Positions 1-5,344 of a stretch of DNA of 5,344 nucleotides are shown one piece after another (within the stretch, counting starts at the first letter, position 1; every line of letters starts with the position of its first letter). The DNA comes from Oscillospiraceae bacterium (lineage in GTDB: Bacteria; Bacillota; Clostridia; Oscillospirales; QAMX01). The notes beneath the pieces are model-generated. The model worked only from the letters and a program-made list of their open reading frames with translations. It did no database searches and was not told the DNA's origin. The translations under genes and the position numbers were made by a program. The stretch spans positions 1-5,344 of the forward strand of contig CACYBP010000085.1 in NCBI GenBank assembly GCA_902772625.1, read 5' to 3'.

Positions 1-90
1 CGCGCCCGCACCCAGTTCAAGATGGTGGCGGATATGGACAAATGCTGGGACAAAATGGTGGAGATCACCCGGAGGTACGGAAAGAAATGA
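1..90 (+). CDS. C-terminal end of an unidentified protein (5' partial)
   Basis: Frame 1 is open from the window edge to a TGA at 88-90 and gives 29 residues ending in ITRRYGKK. The codons prefer G or C in third position, like the genes downstream, which supports real coding. The tail is highly charged and probably helical (KMVADMDKCWDKMVEI), with no membrane segment or recognisable motif. Its stop overlaps the murD start in an ATGA arrangement, so the two genes are probably co-transcribed and translationally coupled. I do not recognise the family from so short a tail, and nothing in it identifies a neighbouring cell-wall gene such as mraY. Confidence 0.6.
   Translation, partial: RARTQFKMVADMDKCWDKMVEITRRYGKK
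71..76 (+). promoter_or_regulatory. Ribosome binding site of murD
   Basis: GGAGGT lies 10 bases before the ATG at 87, inside the end of the upstream gene. It decides the murD start: an in-frame ATG at 42 would add 15 residues that match nothing expected of MurD and has no comparable site before it. Confidence 0.75.
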
Positions 91-1436
91 CCGATTTCAA
101 TGCCTTTTTTGAGGCGATGCGCGATAAGAGCGTGGCGGTGGTGGGCTTCGGCGTGTCCAACCGCCCTCTCCTCCCCTTCCTTCTGGAGCACGGGGCCAGA
201 GTCACGGTGTTCGACAAAAAGACCGTGGGCGAGCTGGGACCCGAGGCGCTGGCCGCCGCGAAAAACGGCGTGACCTTCGTGTCGGGGGAAAAGTATCTGG
301 AAAGAGCCGAGGGCGACGTGATCTTCCGCTCCCCGGGCATCCATCCCCGCTTTTTCGAGGGAAGGAGCGACCGGCTCACCTCGGAGGCCGAGGCCTTCTT
401 CGAGGTCGCTCCCTGTCCCATCATCGGCATCACCGGCTCGGACGGGAAAAGCACCACCACGACCCTGATCTCCAAGCTTCTCGCCGGGGCGGGATACCGG
501 GCGCACCTCGGCGGCAACATCGGCACGCCTCTTCTTCCCCTCGTGCCCGGCATGAAGGCGGAGGACGTGGCCGTGATGGAGCTGTCAAGCTTCCAGCTTA
601 TGACCATGAAAAGATCCCCCCACGTGGCGGTGGTCACCAACGTGACCCCCAACCATCTGGATATCCACAAGGATATGGAAGAGTACGTGGAGGCCAAAAA
701 GAATATCTTCCTCCATCAGATCCCGGGCGACCGGCTGGTGGTCAATCTGGATAACGACGTCACGAGGGACTTCGAGGCGGCCCCGGGCGTCGAGCGCGCG
801 GGTTTCTCGCTTCTCGGCAAGGGGATCGGGAACGGCAGCGTGTATCTGGACGAAGACGGCGTGATCCGCGCCGACGGCGAGGAGATCCTCCGGGCCGGGC
901 AGATCCTGCTTCCCGGAAGGCACAATATCGCCAATTACATGGCCGCCATCGCGGCCACGAGGCACTACGTCGGAAAGGAGGCCGTCGCCCCGGTGGCCGA
1001 GACCTTCGGGGGCGTGGTGCACCGGCTGGAGCTGGTGCGCGAAAAAGACGGCGTCCGGTATATCAACAGCTCCATCGACTCCAGCCCCACCCGCACCAAC
1101 GCGGCGCTTTCGGTCTTCAAAGAAAAGATCGTCGCCATCATGGGCGGATACGACAAGCACCTGGATTACGCCCCGCTTCACGATCCGGTGAACGAGCACT
1201 GCGCGGCGGTGGTCCTGATGGGCGCCACGGCGGCAAAGATCGACGCCGCCATCGGAAGCGAGGTAAAACGCGTCTTTGCCTCCGACATGGCCGACGCGGT
1301 GGAGAAGGCGACGAAGCTTGCGCACGAGACCGGAAGCAAGGTCGTCCTGCTCTCTCCGGCCAGCGCTTCTTTTGATATGTTCAAAAACTTCGAGGAGAGA
1401 GGCAATCTTTTCAGAGAGCTTGCAAACAGGCTCTGA
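87..1436 (+). CDS. murD: UDP-N-acetylmuramoyl-L-alanine--D-glutamate ligase (MurD)
   Basis: MurD is the cytoplasmic, ATP-dependent Mur ligase that adds D-glutamate to UDP-MurNAc-L-alanine in peptidoglycan precursor synthesis. The 449-residue product has the usual length and three-domain order. The N-terminal Rossmann-like UDP-binding domain begins with VAVVGFGVSNRPL (about residues 16-28). The central ATPase domain has the P-loop GITGSDGKST (114-123), MELSSFQL (164-171), TNVTPNHLDIH (184-194), a lysine at 204 that aligns with the carbamylated lysine of the family, and GRHNIANYMAA (277-287). HRLELV (312-317) leads into the C-terminal domain, which ends with the signature SPASASFDMFKNFEERG (423-439). 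The P-loop has SD where E. coli MurD has TN, and NSSIDSSPTRTN (327-338) replaces the better known NDSKATN-type stretch. Both look like a clostridial-type variant rather than damage. The ATG at 87 overlaps the upstream stop; rarA follows 24 bases later. Confidence 0.96.
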   Translation: MTDFNAFFEAMRDKSVAVVGFGVSNRPLLPFLLEHGARVTVFDKKTVGELGPEALAAAKNGVTFVSGEKYLERAEGDVIFRSPGIHPRFFEGRSDRLTSEAEAFFEVAPCPIIGITGSDGKSTTTTLISKLLAGAGYRAHLGGNIGTPLLPLVPGMKAEDVAVMELSSFQLMTMKRSPHVAVVTNVTPNHLDIHKDMEEYVEAKKNIFLHQIPGDRLVVNLDNDVTRDFEAAPGVERAGFSLLGKGIGNGSVYLDEDGVIRADGEEILRAGQILLPGRHNIANYMAAIAATRHYVGKEAVAPVAETFGGVVHRLELVREKDGVRYINSSIDSSPTRTNAALSVFKEKIVAIMGGYDKHLDYAPLHDPVNEHCAAVVLMGATAAKIDAAIGSEVKRVFASDMADAVEKATKLAHETGSKVVLLSPASASFDMFKNFEERGNLFRELANRL

Positions 1437-1460
1437 CGCGCGGGGAAGGGAGAAGGCAGC

Positions 1461-2741
1461 ATGGAAAACGGCGCGGTATACCGGCCTCTGGCCGACCTGA
1501 TCCGGCCGAAGACCCTGGACGAGGTGGTGGGCCAGGAGCATATCCTCGGCAAAAACGGCCTCCTGCGCCGGGTGATCGAGAGCGGCGTGATCCCCAACAT
1601 GATCTTCTACGGCCCCTCCGGCACCGGCAAGACCACCGTGGCCAATATCATCGCGGAAAAGACCAACCGGACCCTCAGAAAGCTGAACGCTACCACCGCC
1701 GGGATCGCCGATATCAAGGCGATCATTGCGGAGCTGGACACCATGCTCACCGCGAAGGGCGTGCTTCTCTATCTGGACGAGATCCAGTATTTCAACAAAA
1801 AACAGCAGCAGAGCCTTCTGGAATTCATCGAGGACGGCCGGATCACCCTGATCGCCTCCACCACCGAGAATCCCTATTTCTACGTCTACAACGCGCTTCT
1901 TTCCCGCAGCACGATCTTTGAATTCAAGCAGGTCCCGCCGGCCTCTCTCGTGCCAGCGGTGGAGCGGGCGATCCGCATCGCGGCAGACCGGGAGGGCCTG
2001 GAGCCGGTGATCGGGGAGGGCGTGCCCCTGAAGATCGCCGCCGCCTGCGGCGGGGACGTGCGGAAATCCATCAACGCGGTGGAGGTGCTCTTCGCCGCCG
2101 GGAGAAGAGAGGGGAAAAAGCTCTTTCTCACCCCGGAGGAGGCCGCGGAGGTGGCGCAGAAGAGCGCCATGCACTACGACCGGGAGGGCGACGAGCATTT
2201 CGATTCGGTGTCGGCCCTGATGAAATCGCTCCGGGGATCGGATCCCGACGCGGCGCTCCATTATCTGGCGCGGCTCCTTCAGGCGGGAGATCTGATCGGC
2301 GCGTGCAGACGGATCCTCTGCTCCGCCTCGGAGGATATCGGCCTTGCCTATCCCCAGGCGCTTCCCATCGTGAAGGCGGCGGTGGACACGGCTCTGCAGC
2401 TCGGCCTTCCGGAGGCGAAGCTTCCTCTGGCCGAGGCGGTAATCCTTCTGGCCACCGCGCCGAAATCCAATTCGGTGGTGCTTGCCATCGACAAGGCCAT
2501 GGCCGACGTGGCGGCGGGGGAGACCGGCCCCTTCCCGCGCGAGCTTCAGAACGTCCACGCCGACGGCGCGGGCTTTGAGCGGGAGCAGGGGTATAAATAT
2601 CCCCACGATTATCCGAACCATTACGTGAAACAGCAGTACCTGCCCGACCGCATAAAGGACCGGGTCTATTACGAATACGGCGACAACAAAAACGAGCAGG
2701 CCGCCAAGGTTTACTGGGACAGGATCAAAGAAAAGGATTGA
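1461..2741 (+). CDS. rarA: Replication-associated recombination protein A, AAA+ ATPase (RarA/MgsA)
   Basis: RarA is a cytoplasmic AAA+ ATPase of the clamp-loader/RuvB-like group, related to eukaryotic WRNIP1/Mgs1, that acts at stalled or gapped replication forks. The 426-residue protein is full length. Visible parts are PLADLIRPKTLDEVVGQEHI (9-28), Walker A GPSGTGKT (51-58), Walker B LLYLDE with D106 and E107, sensor-1 region STTEN (133-137), a probable arginine finger R149 in ALLSRS, and sensor-2 GGDVRKSINAVE (197-208). The C-terminal tetramerisation part carries SEDIGLA (290-296), APKSNSVVLAID (333-344) and the family hallmark YPHDYPNHYVKQQYLPD (380-396). The Walker B extension reads DEIQYFNK where E. 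coli-type proteins have DEIHRFNK. AAGGGAG at 1446-1452 lies 8 bases before the ATG. The 24-base gap to murD holds no terminator, so the two are probably co-transcribed. The TGA stop overlaps the -35 box of the next promoter. Confidence 0.96.
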   Translation: MENGAVYRPLADLIRPKTLDEVVGQEHILGKNGLLRRVIESGVIPNMIFYGPSGTGKTTVANIIAEKTNRTLRKLNATTAGIADIKAIIAELDTMLTAKGVLLYLDEIQYFNKKQQQSLLEFIEDGRITLIASTTENPYFYVYNALLSRSTIFEFKQVPPASLVPAVERAIRIAADREGLEPVIGEGVPLKIAAACGGDVRKSINAVEVLFAAGRREGKKLFLTPEEAAEVAQKSAMHYDREGDEHFDSVSALMKSLRGSDPDAALHYLARLLQAGDLIGACRRILCSASEDIGLAYPQALPIVKAAVDTALQLGLPEAKLPLAEAVILLATAPKSNSVVLAIDKAMADVAAGETGPFPRELQNVHADGAGFEREQGYKYPHDYPNHYVKQQYLPDRIKDRVYYEYGDNKNEQAAKVYWDRIKEKD

Positions 2742-2766
2742 AGTCCCGCCCCGCGCGTGATAAAAT
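2738..2766 (+). promoter_or_regulatory. Predicted sigma-70/SigA-type promoter with extended -10
   Basis: TTGAAG (2738-2743, 4 of 6 matches to TTGACA) is followed after exactly 17 bases by TAAAAT (2761-2766, 5 of 6 matches to TATAAT). TG sits one base upstream of the -10 (2758-2759), which makes it an extended -10. The -35 overlaps the rarA stop codon. Transcription would start near 2773, leaving a leader of about 80 bases before the oxidoreductase. Such a match is notable in GC-rich sequence and lies in the only sizeable gap between genes, but it is predicted by eye only. Confidence 0.6.
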
Positions 2767-2776
2767 GGGAAAAACG

Positions 2777-2803
2777 GGAGGACGCCGCAGGCGGCGCGCC
2801 TCC
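2777..2803 (+). other. GC-rich stem-loop in the oxidoreductase mRNA leader
   Basis: GGAGG (2777-2781) pairs with CCTCC (2799-2803), enclosing a second perfect arm pair, CGCCG (2783-2787) with CGGCG (2792-2796), around a CAGG loop. One unpaired A and an unpaired CG separate the two helices. The hairpin would begin only a few bases after the predicted transcription start. No T-run follows, so it is not an intrinsic terminator for rarA. It could protect the 5' end of the mRNA or be a regulatory element. It matches no riboswitch class I recognise. Confidence 0.45.
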
Positions 2804-2840
2804 GCATAGAAGAACTGCAATCACAAGACTTGAGAAAAGA

Positions 2841-2847
2841 GAGGGAG
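2841..2847 (+). promoter_or_regulatory. Ribosome binding site of the Gfo/Idh oxidoreductase gene
   Basis: GAGGGAG lies 6 bases before the ATG at 2854. It decides the start against an in-frame TTG at 2830, which has no purine-rich site before it and would add eight charged residues ahead of the conserved Rossmann strand. Confidence 0.7.
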
Positions 2848-2853
2848 CAAGCT

Positions 2854-4017
2854 ATGGAAAAGGTACGTGTCGGCATCGTCGGGATCGGCAACATGGGCAG
2901 CGGACATGTGGAGAACTACGCCGCGGGAAAGATCGAAAACGGCGTTCTGCGCGCGGTCTGCGACCTGAAGCCCGACCGGCTCGCCTGGGCGAAGGAGAAG
3001 ATCGGAGAGGATCTTCTGACCTACACCGACGTGGATGAAATGATCGGAAGCGGCGAGATCGACGCCATCGTCATCGCGGTGCCGCATTATCTCCATCCGG
3101 TCTTCGCGAAAAAGGCCTTTGCCAAGGGCGTCCACGTTCTGTCCGAAAAGCCGGCGGGCGTCTATACCTCCGCCGTCCGGGAGATGAACGAAGCCGCCGA
3201 AAAGAGCGGCCTGGTCTTCGGCATCATGTTCAACCAGAGAAAACGCGCCGTGACCCAGACCCTGAAGCGCGAGATCGACAAGGGCACCTTCGGCGGGATC
3301 CGCCGGGCCACCTGGATCATCACCTCCTGGTACCGGAGCCAGAGCTATTACGACTCGGGCGACTGGCGCGCCACCTGGTCCGGCGAGGGCGGCGGCGTTC
3401 TGATGAATCAGTGCCCGCACAACCTCGACCTGTGGCAGTGGTTCTTCGGCATGCCGAAATCCATCTGGTGCACCCTGGCCTTCGGCAAGTATCACGATAT
3501 CGAGGTGGAGGACGACGTCACCGCCGTCATGGAATACGACAACGGCATGGTGGGCACCTTCATCACCTCCACCGGCCTGACCCCGGGCACCGACCGGCTG
3601 GAGATCAACTGCGATCTGGGCCGGGTCATCATGGAAAACGACAGGATCCTCTTCGACAAAAACGAGATGAGCGAGCAGGAATTCACGAAGACCTACAAGG
3701 GCGGCTTCGGCTCGCCGAAGTTTGAGACCGTGGAGATCCCGGTCTCGGGCGACAACGACCAGCACGTGGGCATCATGAACGACTGGGTCAACGCCATCAA
3801 GTTCGGCACGCCGCTGGCTTCCCCCGGCGTGGAGGGCATCAACGGCCTGACGCTCTGCAACGGGATGTATCTGTCCGGCTGGACCGGCGAGAAGGTCACG
3901 CTCCCCCTGGACGAGGAGAGGTTCAACGCTCTTCTGAACGAGAAGAGAAAGAACTCCCGCCGGAAGGAGCCCGGCGAAAACGTGACCCTGTCCCTGGACG
4001 GAAGCTACGTGAAATAA
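2854..4017 (+). CDS. Gfo/Idh/MocA-family NAD(P)-dependent oxidoreductase
   Basis: This is a 387-residue soluble sugar-type dehydrogenase with no signal peptide or membrane segment. The N-terminal Rossmann domain has [15 protein letters not shown], with nucleotide-binding GIGNMG at 10-15. The family motif EKP is at 98-100 (K99 is the usual catalytic lysine). The catalytic stretch [13 protein letters not shown] (180-192) carries the conserved H189 and D192; N185 stands where many members have aspartate, followed by Q186, a form I recall from other family members. The C-terminal alpha/beta domain follows, and the tail (about 360-387) is basic and then repeats a GE-x-VTL-x-LD motif. Members oxidise or reduce sugars, inositols, sugar acids or intact glycosides, so the substrate cannot be assigned. 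The gene has its own predicted promoter and leader hairpin, and lies directly upstream of a GH51 arabinofuranosidase. A role in plant-sugar or glycoside use is therefore plausible, but inferred from position. Confidence 0.92.
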   Translation: MEKVRVGIVGIGNMGSGHVENYAAGKIENGVLRAVCDLKPDRLAWAKEKIGEDLLTYTDVDEMIGSGEIDAIVIAVPHYLHPVFAKKAFAKGVHVLSEKPAGVYTSAVREMNEAAEKSGLVFGIMFNQRKRAVTQTLKREIDKGTFGGIRRATWIITSWYRSQSYYDSGDWRATWSGEGGGVLMNQCPHNLDLWQWFFGMPKSIWCTLAFGKYHDIEVEDDVTAVMEYDNGMVGTFITSTGLTPGTDRLEINCDLGRVIMENDRILFDKNEMSEQEFTKTYKGGFGSPKFETVEIPVSGDNDQHVGIMNDWVNAIKFGTPLASPGVEGINGLTLCNGMYLSGWTGEKVTLPLDEERFNALLNEKRKNSRRKEPGENVTLSLDGSYVK

Positions 4018-4022
4018 AATAC

Positions 4023-4058
4023 AGCGGCTTCGCCTTTTCGGAGGCGGAGCCGCTTTTT
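4023..4058 (+). terminator. Rho-independent terminator-like hairpin between oxidoreductase and arabinofuranosidase
   Basis: A 13-base-pair stem is formed by 4023-4035 (AGCGGCTTCGCCT) and 4042-4054 (AGGCGGAGCCGCT) with a single G-U wobble. A six-base loop, TTTCGG, joins them, and TTTTT lies at 4054-4058. It begins five bases after the oxidoreductase TAA, where a terminator is expected. It ends only 20 bases before the GTG of the next gene, so it may be partly read through, or may set the relative expression of the two genes. Confidence 0.85.
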
Positions 4059-4064
4059 CGCAGG

Positions 4065-4071
4065 AAAGGAG
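4065..4071 (+). promoter_or_regulatory. Ribosome binding site of the GH51 gene
   Basis: AAAGGAG lies 7 bases before the GTG at 4079. It supports GTG as the start, since no in-frame ATG occurs before the conserved [12 protein letters not shown] motif at residues 21-32. The site begins only 6 bases after the terminator T-run. Confidence 0.8.
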
Positions 4072-4078
4072 CGATCCC

Positions 4079-5344
4079 GTGAAAAAAGTCGTCATCGATA
4101 CGAAAGCGGAAAAGAACCGCATCAACAGGAATATCTACGGCCATTTTTCAGAGCATCTCGGCCGGTGCATCTACCAGGGGATCTACGTGGGAGAGGATTC
4201 CCCGATCCCGAACGTCAACGGCATGCGCACCGACGTGGTGGAGGCCCTGAAGAAGATCCGGGTGCCGGTGCTCCGGTGGCCGGGGGGCTGCTTCGCCGAC
4301 GAATACCACTGGAAGGACGGCGTGGGGCCGAAGGAAAAACGCAAAAGAATGGTCAATACCCACTGGGGCGGGGTGGTGGAGGACAACTCCTTCGGCACCC
4401 ACGAATTTCTGGAATTCTGCCGCCAGGTGGGGTGCGAGCCCTATATCAACGGCAACCTCGGCTCCGGCACCGTGCAGGAGATGAGCGAGTGGGTGGAATA
4501 CATGACCTTCGACGGCGTGTCGCCCATGGCCGAATGGAGACGGGAAAACGGCCGCGAGGAGCCCTGGCACGTGAAATACTTCGCGGTGGGCAACGAAAAC
4601 TGGGGCTGCGGCGGCAACATGCGGCCCGAGTTCTACGCCGATCAGTTCAGACGCTATCAGACCTACCTCCGGAATTTCGGCGGGAACAGGCTCTTTAAGA
4701 TCGCCTGCGGTCCCTCGGGGGACGACTACGACTGGACCGACAAGGTGATGGCCATCGCCGGAAGGTTCGCCGACGGGATCGCCCTGCACTATTATACGGT
4801 GCCCTCGGGCGACTGGGGCAGAAAGGGATCGGCCACCGAATTCTCGGAGGAGATCTATTTCGACACCCTTGCCCGTGCCCTGAAGATGGAGGAGCTGATC
4901 AGGCGGCACACCGCCGTGATGGACAAGTACGATCCCGAGGCCCGCGTGGGCCTTCTGGTGGACGAATGGGGCACCTGGTACGACGTGGAGCCCGGCACCA
5001 ACCCCGGCTTCCTCTATCAGCAGAACACGATCCGGGACGCCCTGGCGGCGGCCCTGACCCTGAATATCTTCAACCGGCACAGCGACCGGGTGGTCATGGC
5101 CAACATCGCCCAGATGGTCAACGTCCTGCAGGCTGTGATCCTGACCGAGGGGAAGAAGATGCTTCTGACCCCGACCTATCACGTCTTCGATCTCTATAAG
5201 GCGCATCAGGACGCCCTGCTCCTTCCGGTGGAATACGAAGAACGCGGGATCGGATCGGGCGAGGCCGGGATCCCCGACCTTTCGGTTTCGGCCTCCCGGA
5301 ATGAAAACGGCGAGATCCACGTGACCCTGGTCAATCCCGATCCG
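4079..5344 (+). CDS. abfA: Alpha-L-arabinofuranosidase, glycoside hydrolase family 51 (3' partial)
   Basis: The frame is open from GTG at 4079 to the window edge, giving 422 codons without a stop. GH51 enzymes release terminal alpha-L-arabinofuranosyl residues from arabinoxylan and arabinan oligosaccharides by a retaining mechanism. Conserved stretches in order are [20 protein letters not shown] (21-40), [17 protein letters not shown] (65-81), [18 protein letters not shown] (93-110), [20 protein letters not shown] (120-139) and [18 protein letters not shown] (167-184). E173 is the acid/base and E296, in [11 protein letters not shown] (292-302), is the nucleophile; they correspond to E175 and E294 of the Geobacillus enzyme. 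The catalytic (beta/alpha)8 barrel is complete and the C-terminal beta domain has begun. Family members are usually about 490-510 residues, so roughly 70-90 are missing beyond the window. No signal peptide is present, so the enzyme is probably cytoplasmic and acts on imported oligosaccharides. Confidence 0.95.
   Translation, partial: MKKVVIDTKAEKNRINRNIYGHFSEHLGRCIYQGIYVGEDSPIPNVNGMRTDVVEALKKIRVPVLRWPGGCFADEYHWKDGVGPKEKRKRMVNTHWGGVVEDNSFGTHEFLEFCRQVGCEPYINGNLGSGTVQEMSEWVEYMTFDGVSPMAEWRRENGREEPWHVKYFAVGNENWGCGGNMRPEFYADQFRRYQTYLRNFGGNRLFKIACGPSGDDYDWTDKVMAIAGRFADGIALHYYTVPSGDWGRKGSATEFSEEIYFDTLARALKMEELIRRHTAVMDKYDPEARVGLLVDEWGTWYDVEPGTNPGFLYQQNTIRDALAAALTLNIFNRHSDRVVMANIAQMVNVLQAVILTEGKKMLLTPTYHVFDLYKAHQDALLLPVEYEERGIGSGEAGIPDLSVSASRNENGEIHVTLVNPDP

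Noticed and set aside
42..86. An earlier ATG (42) as the murD start
   Set aside because: It would put 15 residues before the MurD N-terminus, overlap the upstream gene by 49 bases and lack a good ribosome binding site. The ATG at 87 has GGAGGT at suitable spacing.
2777..2803. The leader hairpin as the rarA terminator
   Set aside because: The stem is GC-rich, but it is followed by GCATAGAAG rather than a run of T, and it lies after the predicted promoter.
2830..2853. TTG at 2830 as the oxidoreductase start
   Set aside because: No Shine-Dalgarno sequence precedes it, and the GAGGGAG site at 2841-2847 clearly serves the ATG at 2854.
585..2894. A 769-codon open frame on the minus strand across murD and rarA
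   Set aside because: It lies antisense to two well-identified genes. Its translation is low-complexity, rich in H, R, G, D and V, with no family motif. It arises because GC-rich codons on the plus strand rarely give stops on the opposite strand.
2821..4125. A 434-codon minus-strand open frame opposite the oxidoreductase
   Set aside because: It is fully antisense to a clear Gfo/Idh gene, runs through the terminator hairpin, and has the composition of a GC-bias shadow.
4165..4698. A 177-codon plus-strand frame inside the GH51 gene
   Set aside because: It is the wrong frame of the arabinofuranosidase, R- and G-rich without motifs. The true frame begins at 4079 and stays open to the window edge.
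4148..5320. A 390-codon minus-strand open frame opposite the GH51 gene
   Set aside because: The plus strand encodes a canonical GH51 catalytic domain with both catalytic glutamates. The antisense translation has no recognisable motif and is rich in H, V, G and P.

Overview
This 5,344-base window is GC-rich (about 60% by eye). All genes lie on the plus strand, are closely packed, have strong GGAGG-type ribosome binding sites and prefer G or C in third codon positions. The MurD and RarA proteins carry motif variants that, from memory, resemble those of Clostridia. Together with a cytoplasmic GH51 arabinofuranosidase, this suggests a high-GC, plant-polysaccharide-using Clostridia member such as a Lachnospiraceae or Oscillospiraceae gut or rumen bacterium. 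The taxonomy is an inference.

Layout: (1) bases 1-90 hold the last 29 codons of an unidentified gene. (2) murD (87-1436) starts in an ATGA overlap with that gene and encodes the cytoplasmic ligase that adds D-glutamate to UDP-MurNAc-L-Ala. (3) rarA (1461-2741) follows after 24 bases and encodes the AAA+ ATPase acting at stalled replication forks. These three look like one housekeeping transcription unit. (4) A 112-base gap (2742-2853), together with the last bases of rarA, holds a good sigma-70-type promoter with an extended -10 and then a GC-rich leader hairpin. (5) A Gfo/Idh/MocA-family NAD(P)-dependent sugar oxidoreductase (2854-4017) comes next. (6) A strong intrinsic-terminator-like hairpin (4023-4058) fills most of the 61-base gap before (7) a GH51 alpha-L-arabinofuranosidase (4079 to the window end, GTG start, 3' end outside the window).

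The window therefore joins a housekeeping block (cell wall and replication-fork maintenance) to the start of a carbohydrate block (oxidoreductase plus arabinofuranosidase). The boundary is the promoter that begins at the rarA stop codon. The oxidoreductase and arabinofuranosidase probably serve hemicellulose-derived sugars or glycosides, but the oxidoreductase substrate cannot be read from the sequence.

I see no mobile element, CRISPR array, tRNA, rRNA or riboswitch, and no convincing new system. The most notable features are regulatory: a terminator placed so tightly against the arabinofuranosidase ribosome binding site that no ordinary promoter fits between them, and the promoter-plus-hairpin leader ahead of the oxidoreductase.
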